Shown here piece by piece: positions 9,285 to 18,795 of a stretch of 64,000 bases of DNA. Source of the stretch: an uncultured Flavobacteriaceae bacterium (GTDB taxonomy: Bacteria > Bacteroidota > Bacteroidia > Flavobacteriales > Flavobacteriaceae). Where the stretch lies: positions 248,001-312,000 of the forward strand of contig CANLVG010000007.1 in the NCBI GenBank assembly GCA_947494565.1, in the 5' to 3' direction. Position numbers and translations under genes: made by a program. The notes below the pieces were generated by a model, which was not told where the DNA came from, did not search any database, and saw only the letters and a program-made list of their open reading frames with translations. Numbering within the stretch: the stretch's first letter is position 1; each line of letters opens with the position of its first letter.

Positions 9285-9917
9285 ATGGAAACAGCGAACC
9301 ACAGAAGAAATTTCATCAAGACAGGTAGCCTTTTTGGGGCCGGTCTGTTACTGCCCCAAATGCACTTCGCCAGTTCGCCAATGTCCGACTTGAGTGAGGG
9401 CATGCATATATTCGGTAAACGAGAAGGTTTTACGGATCAAATCAGCATTTTGGTCTCTATGATGGACTGGATGCGTTTTACGGTCTTGCGCTCAGTCAAA
9501 GGCATGTCACAGAAAGAACTTGACTTTCTTTTGGACGAGGAATCAAATTCCATAGGAGCGATGCTGATGCATCTGGCGGCTACGGAACGTTTTTACCAAA
9601 TACATACGTTTGAAGGCCGAAAATGGGGTGATTTCGATAAAGCGGATACGGACATTTGGAATGTCGGTAGTCGTTTGGGGGATCGTGCCCGAAAGGAGCT
9701 AAGGGGTAATCCGCTGTCCTTTTATACCGATAAACTCGAAATGGTTCGTGAAAACACCAAAGAAGTATTGAAAAAGAGAGATGATAGTTGGTTGATGGAA
9801 TCCACGGAGTTTTTTGCGAATGAACCTACCAATAATTATTGCAAATGGTTTCATGTAGTGGAACACGAATCGAACCACAATGGGCAAATAAAATATATCA
9901 AGAGCAGGATGGCCTAG
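9285..9917 (+). CDS. DinB-like four-helix protein with Tat-type signal
   Basis: 210 residues. The N-terminus NHRRNFIKTGSLFGAGLLL is a twin-arginine signal, so the protein is probably exported folded with its metal. The body is a DinB/DUF664 fold: a first metal histidine in AMLMHLAATE (about residue 95) and a C-terminal HVVEHESNHNGQIKYIK with the HxxxH pair. DinB-like proteins bind Ni, Zn or Fe and include thiol-dependent transferases; no substrate can be read here. The ATG at 9285 is chosen because it precedes the RR motif. It is divergent from the CE15 gene and convergent, nine bases apart, with the hydroxylase gene. Confidence 0.8.
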   Translation: METANHRRNFIKTGSLFGAGLLLPQMHFASSPMSDLSEGMHIFGKREGFTDQISILVSMMDWMRFTVLRSVKGMSQKELDFLLDEESNSIGAMLMHLAATERFYQIHTFEGRKWGDFDKADTDIWNVGSRLGDRARKELRGNPLSFYTDKLEMVRENTKEVLKKRDDSWLMESTEFFANEPTNNYCKWFHVVEHESNHNGQIKYIKSRMA

Positions 9918-9926
9918 GCGTAGCGA

Positions 9927-11681
9927 TTACTTCGGGATCAATTGTAAATCGACCAATTGCAGTCCATCATCTATCAAATGCCCAAATCGGGGATGGTTTT
10001 GCTTTACGATTTCAAGGTGCGAGGCAATTTCCATGGCGAAATCCAGATCACCGTTGGTCTTGGCCAATTCATACAGTTCAATGGATAATAACCAGTCACC
10101 GGGGAACTCAACGGCAAGCTGTTCAAAAACCTTGTGTCTCGATATCGTTGTATTGCTACCCTCTCGAAATTCACGCACCTGTTGGTAGTACTTCTCCAGT
10201 TTCTTTTTCTCGGGAGCTATTTCTGTTTTTGAAGTGGTCGATGTAATCTCATGATCGATCAAATCAAAGCTTTGTAAGTCCGCTGGGCCGTTGAATGCCG
10301 AAACGATATGTTCGCCCACGGCCATGTTATAAAGCCGTTCGTCAGATTTAAAAAGTATTTTTTGCTTATGGTTTACAGTACAATTCCTGAAGGTAATCAG
10401 TATGATCTCGCCTTTCAGGTTACGGGTACCGGTAACGATTTCTCCCGATATGGTAATGCCGCCCTCGAATTCAAGGGTTATGGTCTGTCCCTCAAATATA
10501 TTGTAAGCTTTTAGGTCTCTCGGACTCATCGCTTCTATAGCCAAGTTGATGCCTTTTAATTTTCCCATGGGTGAGCCAAAACCATCATAATGGTGTTGTG
10601 TACTGTGCCCCACTAACTCTTTTTCGCGAAAGGCGAGTGCGGTGGGTCCCTTGGTTTGAAAAAACACGGGCTTGCCTTCAAAATCGATGGCATTTTCAAA
10701 ATTACCTGAGACTTGAAGACCGGTGCTCAGCTCAATGGTGCCAAGCTCTTTTGAATTGATGAGTTTTCGTAGGGCGCTCAAGCCCCCTTTTCGAACGGCC
10801 ATGCTGTTTGCAAATTCTTCCAGCACCTGGCTGAGAAATGCAAAATCGGGAGTCACAAAAAGTTGCGGTTGTGGTTGGGTAATATCGAAGGAGGTATGCG
10901 CCGCTTCAATGGAATAGGGTATTTTCCTTACTTTATCGGTCATGCACCATGCACTTTCGCCAATTGAAGAAAGGAGGCCGGCTCCGTAAATTTTAGGATC
11001 GTCGACCGTTCCGATCAGTCCGTATTCCACCGTCCACCAATGTAGATTTCGAATCAGGGCCATTTCACTGGGCTCGCCCATATTGTTTTGAAGCTTCGCA
11101 ATATGTTTTTCTGCCTTTTCGATATCCTTTTTGGGTGTTCCAGAAGCTTCCTTGATGATCGAAAGGTGCCGCACTGCTTCGTACAATTCAAAATCTTTGG
11201 CACTTGAAATCGCCTTGCAGCCTATTTCGCCAAAGCGCCGTAAATATTCCGCATACTCCGGATTGGCAATAATGGGGGCATGTCCTGCGCCTTCATGGAT
11301 GATATCGGGTGCTGGGGTATATTCGATATGCTCCAACTGACGAATGTCTGAAGCAATGACCAATACATTATAGGCCTGAAATTCCATAAAAGCGGCCGGA
11401 GGAATAAACCCATCTACGGCGACGGCTGCCCAGCCGATTTCCTGAAGAATACGGTTCATGCCATACATATTCGGAATACGGTCTATGGATATCCCCGTTT
11501 TTCGTAAGCCCTCGACATATGATCTGTGGGCAACTTTGCTGAGGTAATCCACATTTTTTCGCATGACATAGCGCCAAACGGCTTGATTGATAGCGGTGTA
11601 TTCCTCGTAGTCTTGAGGCTTTATAAATTGCTTCAGATGCTCTGGAAGCTTATCGAGAATAGGATTACTTTCGAAAGACAT
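9927..11681 (-). CDS. Aromatic amino acid hydroxylase (phenylalanine 4-monooxygenase type)
   Basis: 584 residues, twice the usual bacterial PhhA (about 270-300). Residues 1-260 are the catalytic domain: the non-heme iron ligands are visible as HEGAGH (His129, His134) and GESAW (Glu242), with PKIYGAGLLSSIGE matching the family core. The reaction is tetrahydrobiopterin-dependent hydroxylation of phenylalanine, or another aromatic amino acid, in the cytoplasm. The remaining about 320 residues are an extension found in Bacteroidota homologues, with beta-rich parts (FEGQTITLEFEGGITISGEIV) and a helical tail; its role is unknown. No pterin recycling gene lies next to it. Enzyme class confident; substrate between Phe and Trp not resolved. 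Confidence 0.88.
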   Translation of the reverse strand: MSFESNPILDKLPEHLKQFIKPQDYEEYTAINQAVWRYVMRKNVDYLSKVAHRSYVEGLRKTGISIDRIPNMYGMNRILQEIGWAAVAVDGFIPPAAFMEFQAYNVLVIASDIRQLEHIEYTPAPDIIHEGAGHAPIIANPEYAEYLRRFGEIGCKAISSAKDFELYEAVRHLSIIKEASGTPKKDIEKAEKHIAKLQNNMGEPSEMALIRNLHWWTVEYGLIGTVDDPKIYGAGLLSSIGESAWCMTDKVRKIPYSIEAAHTSFDITQPQPQLFVTPDFAFLSQVLEEFANSMAVRKGGLSALRKLINSKELGTIELSTGLQVSGNFENAIDFEGKPVFFQTKGPTALAFREKELVGHSTQHHYDGFGSPMGKLKGINLAIEAMSPRDLKAYNIFEGQTITLEFEGGITISGEIVTGTRNLKGEIILITFRNCTVNHKQKILFKSDERLYNMAVGEHIVSAFNGPADLQSFDLIDHEITSTTSKTEIAPEKKKLEKYYQQVREFREGSNTTISRHKVFEQLAVEFPGDWLLSIELYELAKTNGDLDFAMEIASHLEIVKQNHPRFGHLIDDGLQLVDLQLIPK

Positions 11682-11756
11682 TCTTACCTTGATTTGCGAT
11701 AAGTAAAGTTACGAAAATTGAAAATGGAATTGGGTTTATAGAGTGGGCAATGGGCT

Positions 11757-11780
11757 AAAAAAAACCGCCCTGTTGGGCGG
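11757..11780 (-). terminator. Rho-independent terminator of the DUF4136 gene
   Basis: Inverted repeat CCGCCC/GGGCGG with a 4-base loop, followed on the minus strand by eight T. It lies nine bases past the DUF4136 stop codon. Confidence 0.85.
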
Positions 11781-11788
11781 CCTATAAT

Positions 11789-12379
11789 TTATTTTGATGC
11801 GATTGCATTGGGGGGATATTCCTCTAAAATTTCGGAGACGAACTGTTGTATTCGAGCTTCCTTCTTCTCTATATTTTTGTTGTTGCCTAAGGTACCGACA
11901 CCTTTTCCTTGCCAGATCAACTCTTTTTTCTTTGCGTCGATCAAGTCGATATAGAGTGATCCTTCCGTTCTTGTACTGACAGCGTTGCCGCCCCAGCCCC
12001 AACCAGGACCCCATCCGCCCCAGCCCCAACCGGGTCCGAAGCCTCCCCAGCCCCAGCCTCCCCAGCCGCCCCAACCGAAGTTGTTATTGTAGACGTCTAC
12101 TTGCTCGCTCTCTTTCGTGAAAATACTCACCAAAATATCAGGGGAATCCGATTTTACAAAACCACGTGAACCCATTTCGGTTTCAATGGCCCGTAAAATA
12201 CGTTTCTTGTCCAAATCGGAAATCTGTGCCTTGTCGATGCCTGTCTTATAGAAGGCATACGACTTAAACTCATTAAAATCTGCTGCCCTATCATAATCGG
12301 ATAAGACCCTGACCGAGGTGCAGGAGCTTAAGAAGAGTAAGAGTAGCAACGGTAGGGCAAGAATCTTTATCTTTTTCAT
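11789..12379 (-). CDS. DUF4136 domain-containing lipoprotein
   Basis: 196 residues. SPII signal peptide (LLLLLFLSSC). A DUF4136 domain follows (YDRAADFNEFKSYAFYKTG near the N-terminus; SLYIDLIDAKKKELIWQGKG and the C-terminal EILEEYPPN). Between the two halves is an inserted low-complexity segment made almost only of Gly, Trp, Phe and Pro (repeated GWGWGGFGPGWGW units, residues about 103-131), which DUF4136 proteins often carry. Probably outer-membrane attached; function unknown. Transcribed alone: a terminator lies directly downstream. Confidence 0.88.
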   Translation of the reverse strand: MKKIKILALPLLLLLFLSSCTSVRVLSDYDRAADFNEFKSYAFYKTGIDKAQISDLDKKRILRAIETEMGSRGFVKSDSPDILVSIFTKESEQVDVYNNNFGWGGWGGWGWGGFGPGWGWGGWGPGWGWGGNAVSTRTEGSLYIDLIDAKKKELIWQGKGVGTLGNNKNIEKKEARIQQFVSEILEEYPPNAIASK

Positions 12380-12454
12380 AGTACAAACTGTTTAAGGAAT
12401 TCGTCAAGTATTTTGTAGTTTTAGTCTCAAAAACCATGCCGAAACCTTAGGTTT

Positions 12455-12628
<174 letters not shown>

Positions 12629-12778
12629 TCAATCATAAAATTAGTCGATTTTGTTGATAATACTTCCATCTATTGCTCCAAAACGTCCATTTTGCGGACA
12701 TATTTGTGCTATTCAACGGATAAATACAATTGTTGGCAACATATTTGAGTTCTATCCGACACATGCGCCGATAACAAT

Positions 12779-12786
12779 TAAATTTG
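12779..12786 (+). promoter_or_regulatory. Candidate promoter -7 box
   Basis: TAAATTTG followed by TGAA fits TANNTTTG, 25 bases before the ATG at 12812. No -33 TTTG at the standard spacing. Confidence 0.35.
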
Positions 12787-12811
12787 TGAATCGTCGTTTT
12801 AAAGCTGATAC

Positions 12812-13135
12812 ATGATTTTAGTCTTTAAACATCTTTTCTATAAAAACTACGTCGGTCTTTCGGTGTGGCCGTTCATTATTTTAAAAAACGATGCCCTCAA
12901 GGAAGATGGTGTTCTGATCAATCACGAGAAAATACACTTAAAGCAACAATTGGAATTATTGATTCTGCCTTTTTATGCAGTATACATTACCGAATGGCTT
13001 TTTCGGAGTCTTTTTCATTTGAGCTTTTACCGAGGGTATCAGAACATTAGCTTTGAACAAGAGGCCTATGCGAACGAGCACAACTTAAATTACCCAAACG
13101 AAAGAAGGCCATTCAGCTTTATAAAGTACCTTTGA
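12812..13135 (+). CDS. Small membrane protein with HExxH zincin-like motif
   Basis: 107 residues, conserved-hypothetical in appearance. It has HEKIH (residues 38-42), the zinc-protease signature, directly followed by a membrane helix (about 49-70) and then by FEQEAY (81-86), which could supply the third, glutamate ligand as in gluzincins. The whole arrangement looks like a stripped-down M48/M56-type peptidase core. An N-terminal hydrophobic stretch (about 13-25) may be a second membrane segment. It ends 18 bases before the desulfhydrase gene and probably heads that operon. Motif seen; peptidase activity is inference. Confidence 0.65.
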   Translation: MILVFKHLFYKNYVGLSVWPFIILKNDALKEDGVLINHEKIHLKQQLELLILPFYAVYITEWLFRSLFHLSFYRGYQNISFEQEAYANEHNLNYPNERRPFSFIKYL

Positions 13136-13153
13136 GAAGTTTAAACGACTTCC

Positions 13154-14059
13154 GTGAAGACCCAAAATCAGCAGATAAGCCTCCCCATTTTACAAGAAAA
13201 AAAGGTACTTCTTTTTATCAAGCGTGAAGACCTGATCCACCCCTTTATTTCGGGAAATAAGTTTCGTAAGCTAAAGTATAATTTGCTGGAAGCTAAAAAA
13301 AAGGGGCACGATACCTTGCTAACGTATGGTGGGGCCTTCTCCAATCATATTGCTGCCACCGCCTATGCGGGTAGAGAAGCGAAAATGAGGACCATCGGCG
13401 TTATTCGAGGCGAAGAACTGCGCACCAAATGGCATGAAAATCCAACTTTGGCATTCGCCGGTCGACAGGGGATGCAATTCCACTTTTTATCAAGGGAGGC
13501 CTATCGAGAGAAGACCACTTCCGGTGAACTGCAAAAATTGGAGGCGCTTTTTGGCCGATTTTATGAACTGCCCGAAGGAGGTTCGAATAGTTTGGCGGTA
13601 AAGGGATGTGAAGAAATGCTAACGTCAAGAGACTTTCAATTTGATGTGGTCTGTGCAGCGGTCGGAACCGGTACGACCCTTGCAGGGATATCCAATGCTG
13701 CTAGCTCGGAGCAGTCCGTTTTGGGCTTTCCTTCCTTGAAGGGCGATTTTTTAAAGGAAGATATTCGTAAATTTGCTTTCAAGGGAAATTGGAACTTGCA
13801 GACCGAGTACCATTTTGGGGGGTACGCCAAAGTTACTCGTGAACTGATCGAATTTATGAATAGGTTCAAGCAAGAAACCCAAGTTCCATTAGACCCTGTC
13901 TACACCGGAAAGCTGCTGTATGGCATACTGGATATGGTCAAAAAAGACCGATTCAAACCGAATTCAAGCCTGCTGGCCATTCATACCGGCGGCCTTCAGG
14001 GAAGGATAGGAATGAACATGAAATTGAAAAAGAAAAATTTGCCATTGATTCAACTATGA
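13154..14059 (+). CDS. PLP-dependent D-cysteine desulfhydrase / ACC deaminase family enzyme
   Basis: 301 residues of fold-type II PLP enzyme. The start is GTG at 13154. The PLP-binding lysine is in the motif ISGNKFRKLKY (Lys36), LTYGGAFSNHIAATAYAG matches the substrate loop, and AAVGTGTTLAGI is the phosphate-binding glycine loop. Family members either degrade D-cysteine to pyruvate, H2S and ammonia, or open aminocyclopropane-carboxylate; flavobacterial copies like this are usually annotated without deciding. Cytoplasmic. Its stop overlaps the ATG of the next gene (ATGA), so it is coupled to the glucosaminidase gene. Confidence 0.87.
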   Translation: MKTQNQQISLPILQEKKVLLFIKREDLIHPFISGNKFRKLKYNLLEAKKKGHDTLLTYGGAFSNHIAATAYAGREAKMRTIGVIRGEELRTKWHENPTLAFAGRQGMQFHFLSREAYREKTTSGELQKLEALFGRFYELPEGGSNSLAVKGCEEMLTSRDFQFDVVCAAVGTGTTLAGISNAASSEQSVLGFPSLKGDFLKEDIRKFAFKGNWNLQTEYHFGGYAKVTRELIEFMNRFKQETQVPLDPVYTGKLLYGILDMVKKDRFKPNSSLLAIHTGGLQGRIGMNMKLKKKNLPLIQL

Positions 14060-14907
14060 TACAACGACTGGCTACAGTAGCGGTACTCCTTTGCTTTTTA
14101 TCCGGATGCAAGGTGAAGCAACGGGCGACCCGCCAAAGTGAAACCCAACGGACGGTAGTGCGGTCTGATAACGACACTGAAGAAACAGAAGAGGATGACG
14201 GATCATTCGTGCTGCCCAAGGACACCGGTAAGTTCGTCCGATTCGAAATCGGTTCGGTTATCGAATACGTGCAGACGTTTTCGGAAATAGCCCAATTAGA
14301 GATGAAAGCGTATGGCATACCCGCTAGTATCACCTTGGCACAGGGGCTATTGGAAAGTGGCTTCGGCAAAGGGGAACTTGCTAGGAAAACCAACAACCAC
14401 TTTGGAATCAAATGCCATACAGGCTGGCAGGGAGATTATGATTTTCATGATGATGATGAAAAAGGGGAGTGCTTTCGCAAGTACAACCACCCCATGTATT
14501 CCTATCGCGATCATAGCGTCTTTCTCAAGAATCGTTCACGCTATGCTTCCCTGTTCGATTTGCGAAAAGATGACTACAAGAAATGGGCCTACGGACTTAA
14601 AAAAGCGGGGTACGCTACCGATAAACGCTACCCGTCCAAACTTATCAGTATTATAGAGAAGTATGATCTACATAAATACGATCAGGCTGTTTTAGGTAAC
14701 CGTTACAAGGCGAATACCCATACAAAACCAGTGACTGCCAGCACACCGTCTATCGATAAACATGTGGTGAAAAAGGGAGATACACTATACTCCATTTCTA
14801 GAAAATATGCGGTCTCTGTAGATGATTTGAAACGCTGGAACTATCTGTATGACAATTCGATCAAGGTAGGGCAGAAATTGACCGTGAAAACCAAAAACTT
14901 CAATTGA
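14056..14907 (+). CDS. GH73-type glucosaminidase with LysM domain, lipoprotein
   Basis: 283 residues. SPII signal with LSG-Cys18, then an acidic linker (about 36-50). The glucosaminidase domain spans about 65-220; LAQGLLESGFG contains the expected catalytic glutamate (Glu100) and NNHFGIKCH follows as in other family 73 members. A C-terminal LysM (about 236-281, VVKKGDTLYSISRKYAVS) binds peptidoglycan. It cleaves the glycan strand between GlcNAc and MurNAc in the periplasm during wall remodelling. Overlaps the upstream desulfhydrase gene by four bases. Confidence 0.92.
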   Translation: MIQRLATVAVLLCFLSGCKVKQRATRQSETQRTVVRSDNDTEETEEDDGSFVLPKDTGKFVRFEIGSVIEYVQTFSEIAQLEMKAYGIPASITLAQGLLESGFGKGELARKTNNHFGIKCHTGWQGDYDFHDDDEKGECFRKYNHPMYSYRDHSVFLKNRSRYASLFDLRKDDYKKWAYGLKKAGYATDKRYPSKLISIIEKYDLHKYDQAVLGNRYKANTHTKPVTASTPSIDKHVVKKGDTLYSISRKYAVSVDDLKRWNYLYDNSIKVGQKLTVKTKNFN

Positions 14908-14993
14908 GGGAATAGAAATGGGCAGTTGATGTGCTATCAAGGTAGCTTAGAACGAGCTTTTAAGAAATTCTGAGTGAGATTTCAACAAGCGAC

Positions 14994-15914
14994 ATGACAA
15001 AAAATATATCAAGGTACCACCTTATTGTTCTTGTGTGTACTACCCTTTATATGGGAGTATTAAAAGGACAGCAGAAAATAAGCTTTTCGTTTGATGACGG
15101 ATTAATTACCGACAGACCCGGGTATTCACTACAGGAGTGGAACCAACTTTTATTGGACAAGTTGCAGAGGCATAAGGTGAACTCCATTTTGTTCGTAGCG
15201 GGATATAATAAATTTGGTGAGAAAGGAAGATACGTATTGCAAAGTTGGAATGATAAAGGACACCTTATCGCCAATCATACGACCAATCACCCTAATTATA
15301 ACAATGACGACAGTACCTATCGTAAATTCTCGAGAGAACTACTTTCGAACGATAGTTTGATCAATGGGTATTCGAACTATGTGAAGTTGTTTCGGTTTCC
15401 GTACTTGAAAGAAGGAAATACTCCAGAGAAAGTCGATTCCTTTAGGTCTTTTATGGAAGAGATGGGGTATCGAAATGGATATGTGACCATTGATGCTTCC
15501 GATTGGTATATCGATAGTCGTTTGGTAGCGCGATTGAAAGAAAACCCCAAAGCTGATGTGACGGATTTCAAGAAATTCTATCTAGAACATATCTGGGAAA
15601 GGGCCCAATTCTATGAAAAGCTATCCTTTGAACTGAACGATAGACATATCGTACATACCTTATTGTTGCACCATAATTTGGCCGCCGCACTTTTTATAGA
15701 TGACTTGATTCAAATGTTCGAAGCTAAAGGGTGGCAAATCGTATCATCGAAAGAGGCGTATACGGACCCGATTTATGCGGTAACTCCAGAATATGCGGGG
15801 GAAAGCCTCATCTATGCCCTGGCCAAAGACTCTGGGAAATACGAACACCTCTTGAGGTATCCGGCCGAAGATAGTAGGTACGAAAAGAAACGAATGAATG
15901 CCCTCGGATTATAA
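14994..15914 (+). CDS. Polysaccharide deacetylase family protein (NodB fold)
   Basis: 306 residues with a signal peptide (hydrophobic about 9-22, LIVLVCTTLYMGVL). The NodB fold shows motif 1 FSFDDG (Asp34, Asp35) and motif 2 HTTNH (His95, His99), the Asp-His-His metal set of CE4 enzymes. RFPYLKEG (motif 3) and HTLLLHHN (motif 5) are also present. Likely removes acetyl groups from an exported or wall polysaccharide in the periplasm. It lies between the glucosaminidase and hemL in the same direction, 21 bases before hemL. Confidence 0.87.
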   Translation: MTKNISRYHLIVLVCTTLYMGVLKGQQKISFSFDDGLITDRPGYSLQEWNQLLLDKLQRHKVNSILFVAGYNKFGEKGRYVLQSWNDKGHLIANHTTNHPNYNNDDSTYRKFSRELLSNDSLINGYSNYVKLFRFPYLKEGNTPEKVDSFRSFMEEMGYRNGYVTIDASDWYIDSRLVARLKENPKADVTDFKKFYLEHIWERAQFYEKLSFELNDRHIVHTLLLHHNLAAALFIDDLIQMFEAKGWQIVSSKEAYTDPIYAVTPEYAGESLIYALAKDSGKYEHLLRYPAEDSRYEKKRMNALGL

Positions 15915-15935
15915 CTAACAAAGTTTAACTATACT

Positions 15936-17213
15936 ATGATTTACCAACGAAGCAGTGCACTTTTCCAAGAAGCCAAGAACTATATCCCGGGAGGAGTAAA
16001 TTCTCCGGTACGAGCTTTTAAGGCAGTGGGCGGAGATCCTATTTTCGTAAAGGAAGCCAAAGGAGCCTATCTATATGACGAAGACGGTAACCGATTGATC
16101 GACTATATCGCTTCATGGGGCCCATTGATTTTAGGGCACGCATATCTACCCGTAATCGATGCCGTCATCGAAAAGGCGAAGAAGGGAACATCGTTCGGAA
16201 TGCCCACGGAAATTGAAACAGCGTTGGCGAGATTAGCGGTTTCCATGGTGCCGAATATTGACAAGATCCGTTTCGTGAATAGTGGTACCGAGGCCTGTAT
16301 GAGTGCCGTTCGCTTGGCGCGCGGTTATACCCGAAAGGATAAAATCATCAAATTTGCCGGCTGTTATCACGGTCATTCCGATTCTTTTTTGATTCAAGCA
16401 GGCAGTGGGGCTGTTACGTTCGGAAGCCCTAACAGTCCTGGTGTGACACAGGGTACCGCAAAAGATACCCTATTGGCAGACTACAATGATTTGGAGGGCG
16501 TGCAACAGTTGGTCGAGGCCAATCGAGGTGAGATAGCCGCCATTATTATCGAACCGGTCGCCGGTAATATGGGCTGTATTGTTCCCACAGTTGCGTTTAT
16601 CCAGGGATTACGGGAGGTGTGTAACCAAGAAGGCATACTACTATTGTTCGATGAGGTGATGACCGGATTTCGATTGGGAAAAGGGGGCGCACAAGAAGTT
16701 TTAGGTATAAATGCGGATATCGTAATGTTCGGAAAGGTGATTGGGGGTGGACTTCCCGTCGGGGCCTTTGCCGCGCGAACCGAGATTATGGATCATTTGG
16801 CTCCGGATGGACCCGTCTATCAAGCAGGTACCCTCAGTGGAAACCCTCTGGCCATGAGCGCTGGTTTGGCCATGTTGACCGAGCTGAATTCCAAACCGGA
16901 AGTCTTTGAGAGTCTTGCGGACAAAACCGAACATTTGCATGAAGGGTTTGATAATGTCATGCGACGGAAGGGTATTCCTTATCAAATCAATCGTTTTGGA
17001 AGTATGATATCCTTGCATTTCACAGATGAACCGGTCGTCGATTTCAAATCCTCGGCCAAGGGAAACAACGACACCTTTAAAAAGTACTTTCACGCTATGC
17101 TTGAAAAGGGTATTTATCTTCCACCTAGTGCCTTTGAAAGTTATTTTCTAAACGATGCGTTGAGCTATGCCGACCTGGATGAAACCATTGCCGCGTTGGA
17201 TGCTATTTTTTAA
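15936..17213 (+). CDS. hemL: Glutamate-1-semialdehyde 2,1-aminomutase
   Basis: 425 residues, the usual length. Converts glutamate-1-semialdehyde to 5-aminolevulinate, the C5 route to heme, in the cytoplasm. Class III aminotransferase signatures: [36 protein letters not shown] and the PLP lysine in [12 protein letters not shown] (Lys267). N-terminus [22 protein letters not shown] is typical of HemL rather than of other aminotransferases. No other heme gene is adjacent; the ACC-deaminase-like, glucosaminidase and hemL order is common in Flavobacteriaceae. Confidence 0.97.
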   Translation: MIYQRSSALFQEAKNYIPGGVNSPVRAFKAVGGDPIFVKEAKGAYLYDEDGNRLIDYIASWGPLILGHAYLPVIDAVIEKAKKGTSFGMPTEIETALARLAVSMVPNIDKIRFVNSGTEACMSAVRLARGYTRKDKIIKFAGCYHGHSDSFLIQAGSGAVTFGSPNSPGVTQGTAKDTLLADYNDLEGVQQLVEANRGEIAAIIIEPVAGNMGCIVPTVAFIQGLREVCNQEGILLLFDEVMTGFRLGKGGAQEVLGINADIVMFGKVIGGGLPVGAFAARTEIMDHLAPDGPVYQAGTLSGNPLAMSAGLAMLTELNSKPEVFESLADKTEHLHEGFDNVMRRKGIPYQINRFGSMISLHFTDEPVVDFKSSAKGNNDTFKKYFHAMLEKGIYLPPSAFESYFLNDALSYADLDETIAALDAIF

Positions 17214-17356
17214 GAACGTTTCCCTAGAATTGGATTTCTGATCGATGGAAAAGGGTATTTCATCGCAAATATGTGCGATTCACCAATTTATCGTAAGTAT
17301 TTACCCCTTAATCGAGTTATCATAATACCAAGTCAAGTATACCAAAATTGTCCCCT

Positions 17357-17758
17357 ATGAGATTGAACGTTATTGTAATTGATGATAGTGTGCTACAGCT
17401 CACACTCTCTTCGCAGTTAATCAAGAAGAATCCGAATCTAAATCTTTTAGGCGCATACTCTGATCCTTATTTAGGTCTAGAGGCTGTAAATCAGCAAGAT
17501 GTCGATGTGGTTATTTTAGATGTAGAAATGCCGGAAATCGATGGTTTTTCACTTCAAAAGCTATTTAAAGATTCTGTTGAGGTCATTATGAACTCCACTA
17601 AGGCATGTTTTGAGCTTCAAGCCTATGTCAACGGGGCAATAGATTTTATATTGAAACCATTATCAGCTTCAAAAATTACTCGCGCGGTTCGCAGAGTTGA
17701 TGAAATCAAGGAGATCATGGCTACGGAAAACGCGGTTATAGCAAATATTGCCATTTGA
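17357..17758 (+). CDS. Single-domain response regulator (REC only)
   Basis: 133 residues from ATG 17357; a TTG nine bases upstream is less likely. The whole protein is one receiver domain: acidic pocket VIDD (residues 8-10), phospho-acceptor Asp55 in VVILDVEMPEIDG and the conserved Lys100 in DFILKP. There is no output domain; 27 residues after the Lys form the last helix. The closest type is the receiver of LytTR regulators (sequence style of LDVEMPEIDGFSL), but the DNA-binding part is absent. No histidine kinase is in the window, so it works with a distant kinase, by protein contact or as a phosphate sink. Confidence 0.85.
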   Translation: MRLNVIVIDDSVLQLTLSSQLIKKNPNLNLLGAYSDPYLGLEAVNQQDVDVVILDVEMPEIDGFSLQKLFKDSVEVIMNSTKACFELQAYVNGAIDFILKPLSASKITRAVRRVDEIKEIMATENAVIANIAI

Positions 17759-17769
17759 TCGATCTCGTT

Positions 17770-18723
17770 TCATTCTATGGTAATGGTGCCCAAATGTACG
17801 GGTATGATTACCCTTGTTTCCGGTGAGCGTTGTCGCACATCTTTTTGAAAGGGAAGGAGTTTTTGGGTTACACCAAGCTCTTGTGAAAACCCATAGGGCA
17901 GACGAAAATTATCCCAATGTGTCGGGATAATGATGTTCGGGTAATTGGTCACTGCCAACAAGCGTTCATTGTACTTGTAAAGCCCCAACTGAGACCGGTT
18001 GACTCCTGCCAATAAAATATCCGGTTTTTGACCTATCAATTCTCTTTCCACAAAGTTCATCGAACCCATAGTAAGTACCGTATGTCTGGCAAAACGAGCC
18101 AAGAACATTAAAGAGCCACCTTCGATAAATTCAGATACTTTAAGGGGTGTTTTCGGTGTCTCGGTATACGTTCTTGAATCAATATAATGTTTGTCATTTA
18201 ACGCCGAATGAATCGAGGGAATGACTTGAACCGAAAAATCATCGAATTGATAGTCTTCTCCACCTTTCACTGGATATAGCTGTTCTTCAGGGATACCGTA
18301 GCCACGTAGAATATTCCGTGTGGTCTCGGTTCCGATGACTTTGGCGCCTGTTTTTTTGGCGATATAGGGCACGTCGGCCAAATGATCAAAATGCGAATGG
18401 TGTACTAAGATGAAATCAGCCTTGGTGATCAAACTATCGATCAAGAGGGTGTCGGAGACAAAGATATCTGAGCGTAATACGGTTTTTCGCGTATCCTTTT
18501 CGCTTACCCCCGGCCCTGTACCCAGTTTCATTCGAGTTAGATACGGATCGACCAATACCGTGATTTTTCCATCTGAAATTTCCCAGCCGGCGGTTCCGAA
18601 ATAACGAAGTTGAATAGGTTCTTCCTGGGCCGGAGCGGAAAAAGAACTGAAAAGGACCAAGACTAGTAGGCCGATTGTCGTGTTGATTTTGGTTTGGCTC
18701 AATGCTAACATAAGATGGTTCAT
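17770..18723 (-). CDS. MBL-fold metallo-hydrolase, exported
   Basis: 317 residues. A hydrophobic segment (about 17-32, ending APAQ) looks like a signal peptide, possibly with a later true start at Met5. The metallo-beta-lactamase signature is HHSHFDHL (His109, His111, Asp113, His114), and a C-terminal IIPTHWDNF supplies the last histidine. The short UlaG/YtnP-like fold resembles lactonases and phosphodiesterases; the substrate is not readable. It converges with the response regulator gene, 11 bases apart, and is transcribed alone. Confidence 0.82.
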   Translation of the reverse strand: MNHLMLALSQTKINTTIGLLVLVLFSSFSAPAQEEPIQLRYFGTAGWEISDGKITVLVDPYLTRMKLGTGPGVSEKDTRKTVLRSDIFVSDTLLIDSLITKADFILVHHSHFDHLADVPYIAKKTGAKVIGTETTRNILRGYGIPEEQLYPVKGGEDYQFDDFSVQVIPSIHSALNDKHYIDSRTYTETPKTPLKVSEFIEGGSLMFLARFARHTVLTMGSMNFVERELIGQKPDILLAGVNRSQLGLYKYNERLLAVTNYPNIIIPTHWDNFRLPYGFSQELGVTQKLLPFQKDVRQRSPETRVIIPVHLGTITIE

Positions 18724-18795
18724 AATGGGTTTCTATTTGCTCGATGGTCGAGATGTATACCTGCCTAATGTCGGGCGGACGTCAATTTGGTTAAT

